From: Leifsonia aquatica H1aii
Lineage (GTDB): Bacteria > Actinomycetota > Actinomycetes > Actinomycetales > Microbacteriaceae
Assembly: GCF_000633535.1 (NCBI RefSeq)
Contig: NZ_AYMR01000011.1
Location: forward strand, 1 to 64,000
Length of the DNA stretch: 64,000 bases
Direction of reading: 5' to 3'
Within the stretch, counting starts at the first letter, position 1; each line of letters opens with the position of its first letter. Shown one piece after another: positions 34,612-42,555 of the stretch. The position numbers were made by a program, and so were the translations under genes. The notes under the pieces were generated by a model. That model saw only the letters and a list, made by a program, of their open reading frames with translations. It searched no databases and was not told where the DNA came from.

Positions 34612-35456
34612 AGCGCACCTCCCGAAGTCTGCGTGGTCAGTGGGGTCTGCGCGGTCGCGGTGGCCTGGGCAGCCAGCTCCCGGAAGTGCTTCTCGGGGTC
34701 GGGCGACGCGGCGCGCAGCTCGCGGGTGTACGGATCCTGCGGGTGCAGGATGACGGCGTCGGCGGTTCCGCGCTCGACGACCTTGCCCTGGTTGAGCACC
34801 ATGATCTCGTCGCTGAAGTGCCGCGCCGTGGCGAGGTCGTGCGTGATGTAGAGGACGCCGAGCCCCTCCTCGCGCTGCAGATCGGCGAGCAGGTTGAGCA
34901 CGCCGAGGCGGATGGAGACGTCGAGCATCGAAACCGGCTCGTCGGCGACCAGCAGCGCCGGGCGCGAGGCCAGGGCGCGGGCGATCGCCACGCGCTGACG
35001 CTGACCGCCGGAGAGCTCGTGCGGGCGCCGGTCGATCACGGTGTCGGCGTCCAGCCGAACGCGCTCCAGCAGCCGCCGCACCTCGTCGTCGACCTCGCGC
35101 TTGGGGACGACGTTGTCGAGTCGCAGGGGGCGCTCGATGTGGTGGCGGATGGAGTGGGAAGGGTTCAGCGAGGCGAACGGGTCCTGGAAGACCATCCGCA
35201 GCTGCTGCCGGTAGCGCCGCAGCCCACGGCCGCGGCGCGGGATCGGGACGCCGTCGAGGAGGATCTCCCCGCTCGTCGGGGTCTCCAGTTGCGTCAGGAT
35301 CTTCGCGATCGTCGACTTGCCGCTGCCCGACTGCCCGACCAGGCCGAGGGTCTGGTGCGAGCCCAGGGTGAAGCTCACGTCGTCGAGGGCCTTGAGCTGA
35401 CCGGCCCCGCGGACGTTGTAGATCTTGGTGACGTTCTTGAACTCGAGGGTCGTCAT
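34608..35456 (-). CDS. Opp/Dpp-type ABC transporter ATPase (DppF-like)
   Basis: 282 aa. Walker A GQSGSGKST, signature LSGGQRQRVAIARALA, Walker B LLVADEPVSMLD, and H-switch ITHDLATARHF. The start [15 protein letters not shown] overlaps the stop of the other ATPase as ATGA; the frame is open upstream but inside that gene. OppF-type subunits energise import together with the OppD-type subunit. Confidence 0.93.
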   Translation of the reverse strand: MTTLEFKNVTKIYNVRGAGQLKALDDVSFTLGSHQTLGLVGQSGSGKSTIAKILTQLETPTSGEILLDGVPIPRRGRGLRRYRQQLRMVFQDPFASLNPSHSIRHHIERPLRLDNVVPKREVDDEVRRLLERVRLDADTVIDRRPHELSGGQRQRVAIARALASRPALLVADEPVSMLDVSIRLGVLNLLADLQREEGLGVLYITHDLATARHFSDEIMVLNQGKVVERGTADAVILHPQDPYTRELRAASPDPEKHFRELAAQATATAQTPLTTQTSGGAL

Positions 35457-36277
35457 CGCGCGACCACTCCTCTCTCTCCGGTCAGGCGCGGGAACGAGGC
35501 GAGGAGCTTGCGCGTGTACTCGTGCTGCGGGTCGTTCCAGATCTGCTCGGCCGGAGCCAGTTCGATGATCTCGCCCTCGCGCATGATCGCGATGCGGTCG
35601 CTGATCTCCAGCAGCAGGGGGAGGTCGTGGGTGATGAAGACGACGGAGAAGCCGAACTCGTGACGGAGCTGGGAGATCTGACGCAGGATCTCGCGCTGCA
35701 CGAGCACGTCGAGTGCGGTGGTCGGCTCGTCCATCACCATCAGTTGCGGGCGGAGGGCGAGTGCCATCGCGATCATGACGCGCTGGCGCATGCCTCCGGA
35801 CAGCTCGTGCGGATAGGAGCGCAGACGCTGACCGCCCACCTTCACGATCTCCAGCAGGTCGACGACGGCCTTGCGCCGCTCCGTGCGGTTCATCTCCGGC
35901 CGGTGCACGATGAACACGTCTTCGAGCTGCGCACCGATGGTCGCCACGGGGTTGAGGGCGTTCATCGCTCCCTGGAAGACCATGGAGATCTTGTCCCAGC
36001 GGAAGCGGCGCATCTGCTCGACGCCGAGGGCGTTGATGTCGACGTCGTCGCCGTCCTTGTCGTGGAAGACGACGCTTCCATCGGTGATGACGGCCGGGGG
36101 ACGGAGGAGCCGCTGCACGCCGTAGGCGAGGGTGGTCTTTCCGCAACCGCTCTCGCCGGCGAGACCGACGATCTCGCCGCGCTTGATGTCGAGGGTGACG
36201 TTCTTGACCGCCTGGACCGGCGGATCCACGTCGTACACGACCGAGAAGTCGCGCACCGAGAGAAGGGTGTCTGTCAT
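35453..36277 (-). CDS. Opp/Dpp-type ABC transporter ATPase (DppD-like)
   Basis: 274 aa. Walker [11 protein letters not shown]-loop [13 protein letters not shown], signature [16 protein letters not shown] and Walker [13 protein letters not shown], with the OppD-type distinction Gly-Met-Arg in the signature. It lacks the full Cys-rich oligopeptide C-terminal extension but retains [16 protein letters not shown]. It follows the binding-protein gene after an 85-nt gap with a strong hairpin. Confidence 0.94.
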   Translation of the reverse strand: MTDTLLSVRDFSVVYDVDPPVQAVKNVTLDIKRGEIVGLAGESGCGKTTLAYGVQRLLRPPAVITDGSVVFHDKDGDDVDINALGVEQMRRFRWDKISMVFQGAMNALNPVATIGAQLEDVFIVHRPEMNRTERRKAVVDLLEIVKVGGQRLRSYPHELSGGMRQRVMIAMALALRPQLMVMDEPTTALDVLVQREILRQISQLRHEFGFSVVFITHDLPLLLEISDRIAIMREGEIIELAPAEQIWNDPQHEYTRKLLASFPRLTGERGVVAR

Positions 36278-36308
36278 GAGTACGTCGCTTTCGTGCTGAC
36301 CGCGAAGC

Positions 36309-36349
36309 GTCCGGGGCGGAGTCGGATCGAGACCGATTCCGCCCCGGAC
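36309..36349 (-). terminator. Intra-operon hairpin after binding-protein gene
   Basis: Seventeen-base arms (36309-36325 and 36333-36349) pair at 16 positions around a 7-nt loop, just downstream of the binding-protein stop. There is no T-tract on the minus strand. It probably attenuates transcription or stabilises the upstream mRNA so that the binding protein is made in excess over the membrane components. Confidence 0.75.
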
Positions 36350-36362
36350 GGGTGGGGATGTG

Positions 36363-38039
36363 CTACTTGCTGACGGGCTTCAGCTTCATGAGCACCTGCA
36401 CAGCCGAGGGCTGCGTCGGGTCAGCGGTCGCGTACTGGTCGCTCTCGCTGGGCCACCCGACGTACTTGCGGGTGTTGTACTCGGCGAGCTGCGGGTGGGT
36501 GCCGATCGCGATGGCCGGGACGTCCTCGACGAAGATCTTCTGGATCTTGTTGAGAGCGGCGGTGCGGGACGCGTCGTCGGACGCCTGCGCGTACTCCTTG
36601 AGGAGGGCGGTCGCCTCCGGGTTGTTGTAGCGCCCGAAGTTGTCCGCGACCTTGCCGTCGGCGGCCTGGTCGAGGTACGCGCCGTTCATGACGTCGTCGT
36701 AGATGTGCCACGGGTTCGAGCCGGAGCCGGTCCAGTGCAGGGCTGCGTCGAAGTTGCCGGTCGCGATGTTGGTGGTCCAGGTGTCGGCGTCCGGGGTGGC
36801 GACCTTGGCGTCGGCGCCGAGCGTGTTCTTCACTTGGGTGGCGACCAGCTGGATGCCGGTGACGTAGTCGTTCCAGCCCTGCGGGTCCTGCAGGGTGAAG
36901 GAGACCGGGTTGCCGGACGGGTCGATGAGGGCGCCGTCCTTCCAGGTGTAGCCGGCGTCGGTGAGGACCTTCTTGGCCCCGTCGACGTCGATCGAGAAGT
37001 TCTGGTCCTTGTACTCCGGAGCGATGTACTGGTCACCGGTCGGCTGCGGGATGCCCGTCACGTTCTTGAGCTCGGGACCGGCGTTGCTGCGGGCCTTCTC
37101 GGCGTGCGCCTTGCGGTCGACGACCATGTTGACGGCCTTGCGGAACGCGACGTTGTCGAACGGAGCCTTGGTGGTGTTGACCAGGATCATGTCCGGGCTG
37201 AGGACGTTCGCGCCCCAGAACACGTTGTGCTTCGGGTCCTTGTCGACGTAGTTCTTCTGGTAGTCGGTGATGAAGATCTGCGCCCAGTCGGTCTCGCCGT
37301 TCTGCAGGCCGCGGAGGAGGCCGGTGTTGTCGTTGTACTCGAGGTACTTCAGCTCGCCCACCGGGACCTTGCCGCCCCAGTAGTCGGTGCGGGCCTTGAG
37401 CACGACACCCTGCGACGAGAAGGTCTTGATCGTGTACGGGCCGGTGCCGACCGCGTCCTTGATCGCGTCCTTGGTCGGGTCGGCGATGCTCTTCCACTGG
37501 TGCTCGGGCACGATGGCGGTCTGGAGCACATCGCCCTGCTTGACGAACTTCGACTCGGTGAAGCTGAGGACGACGTTGTCCCCGTCCTTCTTGACGTCGG
37601 CGAGCTTCAGGCCGGCGAGGTCGAGGGCGGGAGTGCTCTTGATGAGGTTGAAGGTGAAGACGATGTCATCGGCCGTGAAGGGCTTGCCGTCGCTCCACTC
37701 GACGCCCTCGCGGGGCGTGACCGTCAGCTGCGTGTAGTCGGAGTTCCACTCGACCTTCGACGCGAGCCACGGGGTGGTCTCGTTCTTGCCGACCGGGTTG
37801 ACCATGGCCAGCGGCTCGAAGATCATGCGGTTGTAGCCGAGCGACTGGCCGGAGCCGGTGGCGATGAACGGGTTGTTGATCTGCGTGGCGAGGACGGCGG
37901 CGCCGTCCGGCTTCGCGACGGTGATCGACCCGCCCGATCCGCTCGCTGCGTTCGAGCCGTTGCTCGCGCATCCCGTCAGCGCCAACGCGCCGACAGCGAC
38001 GATCGCGGAGCCCGCGATCAAGAGCTTCCTAAGCCTCAT
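36363..38039 (-). CDS. ABC transporter substrate-binding lipoprotein, family 5 (DppA/oligosaccharide type)
   Basis: 558 aa. Lipoprotein signal MRLRKLLIAGSAIVAVGALALTGC with Cys 24, then a Ser/Gly linker and the SBP_bac_5 domain. Family segments include WSDGKPFTADDIVFTFNLIKS, GTGPYTIKTFSSQGVVLKARTDYW and NVAFRKAVNMVVDRKAHAE. Family 5 proteins bind peptides or oligosaccharides; coupling to a beta-glucosidase favours a beta-glucoside such as cellobiose or a xyloglucan fragment. Start ATG 38039 follows AAGGAG; the frame is open far upstream without protein character. First gene of the operon, under a promoter with an embedded operator. Confidence 0.92.
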   Translation of the reverse strand: MRLRKLLIAGSAIVAVGALALTGCASNGSNAASGSGGSITVAKPDGAAVLATQINNPFIATGSGQSLGYNRMIFEPLAMVNPVGKNETTPWLASKVEWNSDYTQLTVTPREGVEWSDGKPFTADDIVFTFNLIKSTPALDLAGLKLADVKKDGDNVVLSFTESKFVKQGDVLQTAIVPEHQWKSIADPTKDAIKDAVGTGPYTIKTFSSQGVVLKARTDYWGGKVPVGELKYLEYNDNTGLLRGLQNGETDWAQIFITDYQKNYVDKDPKHNVFWGANVLSPDMILVNTTKAPFDNVAFRKAVNMVVDRKAHAEKARSNAGPELKNVTGIPQPTGDQYIAPEYKDQNFSIDVDGAKKVLTDAGYTWKDGALIDPSGNPVSFTLQDPQGWNDYVTGIQLVATQVKNTLGADAKVATPDADTWTTNIATGNFDAALHWTGSGSNPWHIYDDVMNGAYLDQAADGKVADNFGRYNNPEATALLKEYAQASDDASRTAALNKIQKIFVEDVPAIAIGTHPQLAEYNTRKYVGWPSESDQYATADPTQPSAVQVLMKLKPVSK

Positions 38040-38097
38040 TGCTTCTCCTTCGTGACGGCACAATCCTTGTGCCTGGTGGTGCAGGGGTGTGATGGTG

Positions 38098-38131
38098 AAC
38101 ATAACTTGCTTACTGGTCAGAAAGCAAGTTA
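38098..38131 (-). promoter_or_regulatory. TetR operator embedded in transporter operon promoter
   Basis: On the minus strand -35 TTGCTT (38122-38127), 18-nt spacer, -10 TATGTT (38098-38103). A 10-bp inverted repeat (TAACTTGCTT / AAGCAAGTTA, 38102-38111 and 38122-38131) covers both elements, centred on a quasi-palindrome TTACTGGTCAGAAA. Binding by the divergently encoded TetR protein would block the promoter. A second TTACTGG occurs at 38140-38146, close to a possible TAAGCT -10 for the tetR gene. Confidence 0.75.
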
Positions 38132-38192
38132 GCGTGAGGTTACTGGGTGGTAAGCTGCCACGCAACCACCACAGAGCGAAAGAAGATGCGGG

Positions 38193-38840
38193 ATGGCCAC
38201 CACCGCCGGCACGGCCAACCCGCGCCCCGAGACCGAGCGCAAGCGCAAGGACATCCTGCGTGCGGCCGTCGAGGTCTTCGGCACCAAGGGCTCCACCAAC
38301 GGCACCCTCGCCGACATCGCCGAGCAGGTCGGGATGACCCACGCCGGCGTGCTGCACCACTTCGGGTCGAAGCAGAACCTGCTCCTCGAGGTGCTCGAGT
38401 TCCGCGACCAGGACGACGTCGCCCACCTCGCCGACCGCCACATCCCGGGCGGCCCCGCCCTCTTCACCCACCTGGTGCAGACCGCGTTCCGCAATGCCCA
38501 GCGCGCCGGGATCGTCCAGGTCTACACCGTGCTCTCGGCGGAGTCCGTCACGGACGACCACCCCGCCAAGTCGTACTTCGAGGAGCGCTACCACACGCTC
38601 CGGCGCGAGATCGACGAGGCGTTCCGCGAGCTCTGCGCCCAGGAGGGCGTCACGGACCCCGACACCATCGATAAGGCCGCGGCCTCGATCCTCGCCGTCA
38701 TGGACGGACTCCAGCTCCAATGGCTGCTCGAACCCGGATCCGTCGACCTCGCCGGCGCCAGCGAGTTCGCCATCCAGGCGATCGTGAACGGCGTGCTGCA
38801 CCCGGGGCCGGAACTCACGTCGTACGCGCGCGAGGACTGA
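38193..38840 (+). CDS. TetR-family repressor, probably of the Opp/GH3 operon
   Basis: 215 aa. The N-terminal HTH is ILRAAVEVFGTKGSTNGTLADIAEQVGMTHAGVLHHFGSKQNLL. The ligand domain shares VYTVLSAESVTDDHPAKSYFEERYHTLRREI and MDGLQLQWLLEPGSVDL with the TetR protein at 47748-48371, indicating one subfamily. It is divergent from the transporter/beta-glucosidase operon with the operator between, so it is the likely sugar-responsive repressor. GGG lies directly upstream of the ATG; no good ribosome binding site. Confidence 0.9.
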   Translation: MATTAGTANPRPETERKRKDILRAAVEVFGTKGSTNGTLADIAEQVGMTHAGVLHHFGSKQNLLLEVLEFRDQDDVAHLADRHIPGGPALFTHLVQTAFRNAQRAGIVQVYTVLSAESVTDDHPAKSYFEERYHTLRREIDEAFRELCAQEGVTDPDTIDKAAASILAVMDGLQLQWLLEPGSVDLAGASEFAIQAIVNGVLHPGPELTSYARED

Positions 38841-38863
38841 GGCCGGACGGCAGAATGGGTGGC

Positions 38864-39988
38864 GTGCCGGAGGACGCCGCGACAGGGATCGCGCTGTCGC
38901 GCGCCTATCTGGCGGAGGTGGTCGCACCGCTCCTCGTGGACGGCTTCCCCGGCATCCCTTTCGCCGCCGGACGGCTCGGAACCGGCTCGGACGTCCTGGG
39001 ACTGGACGACGACGTCTCCCGCGACCACGATTGGGGTCTCCGGCTCAGCCTCTTCGTACCTCCCGGGCTGGCGGCAGGCGTGGACGCGCATCTCGCCGAT
39101 CACCTCCCGACAGCGTTCCGCGGCCACCCCACCCGCTTCGCCTTCACCGGGGAGGGCGCACCCCGGCACCATGTCGAGGTGAGCTCGGTGGCGGACTTCG
39201 CCTCGGCCCGGCTGGGTTTCGATCCGCGCGACGGCATGGGCGTGCAGGACTGGCTCTCCGTCAGCGGTCAGGCGGCGCTGGAGGTGACCGCCGGCCCCGT
39301 CTTCGTCGACCGGACCGGCGACCTCGAGTCCGTGCGCCGCGCGCTGACCTGGTACCCCGACGACCTGTGGCGCCACGTGCTCGCCTGCGACTGGGACACG
39401 ATCGGCCAGGAACTCCCCCTGGTGGCACGCGCGGCGGAGGTGGGGGACCGGCTCGGCTCACGGATCATCGCGGCCCGACTGTCCAAGACAGTGCTGCACC
39501 TCGCCTTCCTCCTCGACCGGTCCTGGCCGCCGTACGCGAAATGGTTCGGCACACGCTTCGCACGGCTGTCGCGCTCCAGCACCGTGGGCCCCGCGATCGC
39601 CGCCGTCCTCGACGCACCCGACCTGGCCTCCCGGCATCGCGGCCTGGCCGACGCCCTCGACGCCCTCCTCGATCAGCAGAACGCTCTCGGCCTGACATCG
39701 GTGGAGACGGCGCTCGTCCCGTTCTGGGACCGACCGCACCTGCACCCGGACCCGGCGATCGGTACGCAGCTCCTCGACGGCATCGCCGACCCCGAGGTGC
39801 GCCGCCTCCCGCGCGGGCTCGGCTCGATCGAGCAGCGCACCGACACCGTGGCCGTGCTCATGGATCCGCACGCGCGACTCCGGCTCGTCGGCTCCTCGGA
39901 CCGGCCGGGGAGGTCCGACGGACCGGAGGAGGGTTTGGCCGAAGGCAGTCGAGCAGGTAGTCTGGCTGAACGTCCGGACGCCCGCTGA
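38864..39988 (+). CDS. DUF4037-like nucleotidyltransferase-fold protein
   Basis: 374 aa from GTG 38864; an ATG at 38855 is also in frame. The N-terminal nucleotidyltransferase-type motif is GRLGTGSDVLGLDDDVSRDHDWGLRLSLF, consistent with DUF4037, followed by a helical domain (DDLWRHVLACDWDTIGQELPLVARAAEVGDRLGSRIIAARL). No biochemical role is established. CAGAAT lies 7 nt upstream of GTG 38864, a near-leaderless arrangement. It follows the tetR stop by 23 nt and may be co-transcribed with it; nothing links it to sugar metabolism. Confidence 0.8.
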   Translation: MPEDAATGIALSRAYLAEVVAPLLVDGFPGIPFAAGRLGTGSDVLGLDDDVSRDHDWGLRLSLFVPPGLAAGVDAHLADHLPTAFRGHPTRFAFTGEGAPRHHVEVSSVADFASARLGFDPRDGMGVQDWLSVSGQAALEVTAGPVFVDRTGDLESVRRALTWYPDDLWRHVLACDWDTIGQELPLVARAAEVGDRLGSRIIAARLSKTVLHLAFLLDRSWPPYAKWFGTRFARLSRSSTVGPAIAAVLDAPDLASRHRGLADALDALLDQQNALGLTSVETALVPFWDRPHLHPDPAIGTQLLDGIADPEVRRLPRGLGSIEQRTDTVAVLMDPHARLRLVGSSDRPGRSDGPEEGLAEGSRAGSLAERPDAR

Positions 39989-40009
39989 TTCACTGGGATC
40001 TCCGGCCAC

Positions 40010-40083
40010 GCGAGTGTAGTTCAATGGTAGAACTTCAGCTTCCCAAGCTGATAGCGCGGGTTCGATTCCCGTCACTCGCTCCA
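40010..40083 (+). tRNA. tRNA-Gly (anticodon CCC)
   Basis: Acceptor arms GCGAGTG (40010-40016) and CACTCGC (40073-40079) pair fully. The D arm contains AGTTCAATGGTAGAAC, the anticodon arm is TCAGC-TTCCCAA-GCTGA with anticodon CCC, and the T arm holds GGTTCGATTCC. Discriminator T at 40080 and an encoded CCA (40081-40083) follow. It reads GGG codons. The adjacent 244-nt gap (40084-40327) shows no gene, hairpin or integrase remnant. Confidence 0.97.
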
Positions 40084-40327
40084 CGATTCGACGAGCTCCG
40101 GTGTGAATCCTTCTCGCACATCTCGAGACGTGCCTCGGCAATGCGCGCGGATGGAGCCGGGACAGCACCGCCCCGACAGAGACCAGTGTGCCGCCCACGT
40201 TCCTCGGCCGAACACGGTCGCGAGGCTCGTCCTCCGACCGGCTCGCCGAGATGATCGCAGAGCAATGCACACGCGCGAAGCCGACAGAGCGAACGCGATG
40301 AGGGCTCTCAGCCGTGTCGGCTCCTGG

Positions 40328-42508
40328 TCAGCCCAGGCCGACGAGGCTCGGCACCACCGAGGCGACTCCCGGGTCATCGGCATTCGCGGCCGCCTCGACG
40401 ACCACGTCGCCTGCAGGGTCGTGGAAGCCACCGTCGCACCAGTGTTTCGTGGGCCGGAGCGAACCGGCGACCCGGACCACGGCACTCTCTCCCGTATCCA
40501 GCCACACCGGAGCGAACCCGACGAGCACCCGCTCCGGGAAGTCCGCCTCACTGAGCCGTGCATACAACTGCACGACCTGGCGCCCCCTGCGTGAGCCGGT
40601 GTTGGAGACCCGGACGGTCGTCACGATGCTCTCGTCGTCGACCTCCACGACGGCGAGGGAGTCGATCGAGAACGTGGTGTACGAGAGACCGAACCCGAGC
40701 GGGAATGCCGCTGGGCGGCCGTCGCGGTCGAGGAGCCGCTGGCCGAACCACCGGTCGTAGGTGATCGACGTCGCGTTGCGGTCGAAGTACGGCAGGTGCG
40801 CCTCGCTCGTGGGGATGGAGTACGGCAGCCTGCCGACGGCGTCCGATTCGCCGAACAGGACCTCGGCGAGCGCAGCCCCGCCCTCGCTCCCGCTGTACCA
40901 GCCGAAGACCACGGCGGCGACGTCGTCGCGCCACTCCTCGGTGATGACGGCACCGGCGCTGACCATCACGACGACGGTGCGCGGGTTGGCAGCGGCGGTG
41001 GCCCGAATCAGGGCGACGTCGTGGTCGGGGAGCCGGAGCGAGACCCGGTCGCCGCCGTCGGCGTCACCCATGACATTTCCGCTCTCCTGGCTCATCCTCG
41101 CCAGGTCCACTCCGGGCGGGAACGGCGGGAAGACCGCGCGCACCTCAGGCGTGCTCATGCCTTCGGCACCGAGGTACTCCCCCTCGTCCGCGGCCGTGTA
41201 GCCGACGACGACGATGGCGACGTCCGCGACGGCAGCGGAGTCGGCCACGGCATGGAGGTCGTCACCGGGCAGGTGATCGATCTGCGCTCCGGGAAGGAAC
41301 TGTTGCAGGCCCTCGAGCGGGGTGACGACGTGGGGTGTGCGAACGGTCGAGGAACCCTTGTCGCCGGTGTTCGAGACGTCGGCCAACGTTCCGACCAGGG
41401 CGATCCGACGCGTGGACGAGGCGTCCAGGGGAAGAAGTGGCGCATCGCCGACGACATCGTTCTTCACCAGCACGATCGCTTCGCGGGCGACTTCGCGGGC
41501 CAGCGCACGGTGCTCCGCCGAGAAGACGACGTCGTCGCCGGGCTCCGCAGCGAGGTCGGTGCTGTAGAAGCGGAGCTGCGTGGCGACGATCCGCAACGCC
41601 GCGCGGTCGACATCCGCCCAGGACGTCCTGCCTTCGGCGAGGTCTCCGGGCAACCGTTGAGCCCGCTGCTGACGCAATGGCGCCTCCACGTCGAGGCCCG
41701 CACGAAGCGACTTCGCCGTGTCGCGGAGCCCGAAGATGAAGTCGGTGATCGTGATGCCGGCGAAGCCCCACTCGTCGCGGAGGATATCGGTCAGCAGGTG
41801 CTCGTTCTGGCCGGCCCATTCGCCGTTGACGGAGTTGTAGGAGGCCATCACACCCTCGGCGCCCGCCTCGATGACGCGCCGGAAGTGCGGAAGGTAGACC
41901 TCGTGCAGCGCGGACTCGTCGACGGCGACGTCCACGGAGAAACGCGCATTCTCCATCGAGTTCAGGGCGAAGTGCTTGACCATCGCCATGCCGTGCCGAC
42001 GGACTCCGCGGGTGACGGCCGCCCCCATCTCCCCGAGGATCAGCGGGTCCTCCGAGTAGGTCTCCTGCACACGCCCCCAGGCGGGATGGCGCGGGAGGTT
42101 GATGCAGACGCCGGCGAACAGGTTGCCGCCCTGGGCGCGCATCTCCGCACCGATGGCCTCCCCGACACGCTCCTCGAGCTCGACGTCCCAGGTCGCCCCC
42201 CGCGCCATGGCCACCGGAAACGCCGTGGACGCGCCCATCACCACGCCGCGCGGTCCGTCACTGAACCGGATGCCCGGCAGCCCGATGCGCTCGATCTCAC
42301 CCATCACGATGGGGCGCACGTTGTAGGCGTGTCCCATCTCGGCCATCCCGCTCCAGAACTCGCCGTCGCCGTCGAGCAGCCAGAGCTGCTCCTCGGGGCT
42401 GAGCGAGTCGACCAGGTCGCGCGCCTCCTGGTGGGCGTCGGCGCCGTGACGGATGCGGTCGACAGCGCGGCCGAACGGGCTCGTGGGGTCGATGCGGTGT
42501 GCGGACAT
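40328..42508 (-). CDS. GH3 beta-glucosidase/beta-xylosidase-type glycosidase
   Basis: 726 aa, cytoplasmic. N-terminal GH3 barrel: GIRFSDGPRGVVMG, HPAWGRVQETYSEDPLILGEMGAAVTRGVRRHGMAMVKHFALNSMENARFSVDVAVDESALHEVYLPHF, and the nucleophile Asp in GITITDFIFGLRDTAKSL. An alpha/beta domain follows (ALVGTLADVSNTGDKGSSTVRTPHVVTPLEGL), then an Ig-like C-terminal domain. It is only distantly similar to the GH3 at 30147-32417, so a different linkage or chain length is likely. Last gene of the MFS-GH1-GH2-GH3 operon, with AAAGGTGG before the ATG. Confidence 0.93.
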   Translation of the reverse strand: MSAHRIDPTSPFGRAVDRIRHGADAHQEARDLVDSLSPEEQLWLLDGDGEFWSGMAEMGHAYNVRPIVMGEIERIGLPGIRFSDGPRGVVMGASTAFPVAMARGATWDVELEERVGEAIGAEMRAQGGNLFAGVCINLPRHPAWGRVQETYSEDPLILGEMGAAVTRGVRRHGMAMVKHFALNSMENARFSVDVAVDESALHEVYLPHFRRVIEAGAEGVMASYNSVNGEWAGQNEHLLTDILRDEWGFAGITITDFIFGLRDTAKSLRAGLDVEAPLRQQRAQRLPGDLAEGRTSWADVDRAALRIVATQLRFYSTDLAAEPGDDVVFSAEHRALAREVAREAIVLVKNDVVGDAPLLPLDASSTRRIALVGTLADVSNTGDKGSSTVRTPHVVTPLEGLQQFLPGAQIDHLPGDDLHAVADSAAVADVAIVVVGYTAADEGEYLGAEGMSTPEVRAVFPPFPPGVDLARMSQESGNVMGDADGGDRVSLRLPDHDVALIRATAAANPRTVVVMVSAGAVITEEWRDDVAAVVFGWYSGSEGGAALAEVLFGESDAVGRLPYSIPTSEAHLPYFDRNATSITYDRWFGQRLLDRDGRPAAFPLGFGLSYTTFSIDSLAVVEVDDESIVTTVRVSNTGSRRGRQVVQLYARLSEADFPERVLVGFAPVWLDTGESAVVRVAGSLRPTKHWCDGGFHDPAGDVVVEAAANADDPGVASVVPSLVGLG

Positions 42509-42555
42509 GGGTCCACCTTTCTTCGATGCGAATGGAGATTCCGAGCTGTGTCGAC

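Noticed and set aside
40010-40327. tRNA-Gly(CCC) as the attachment site of an integrated island covering the sugar genes to the right.
   Set aside because: No integrase, no repeat of the tRNA 3' end that I could find, and no composition change in the neighbouring genes.
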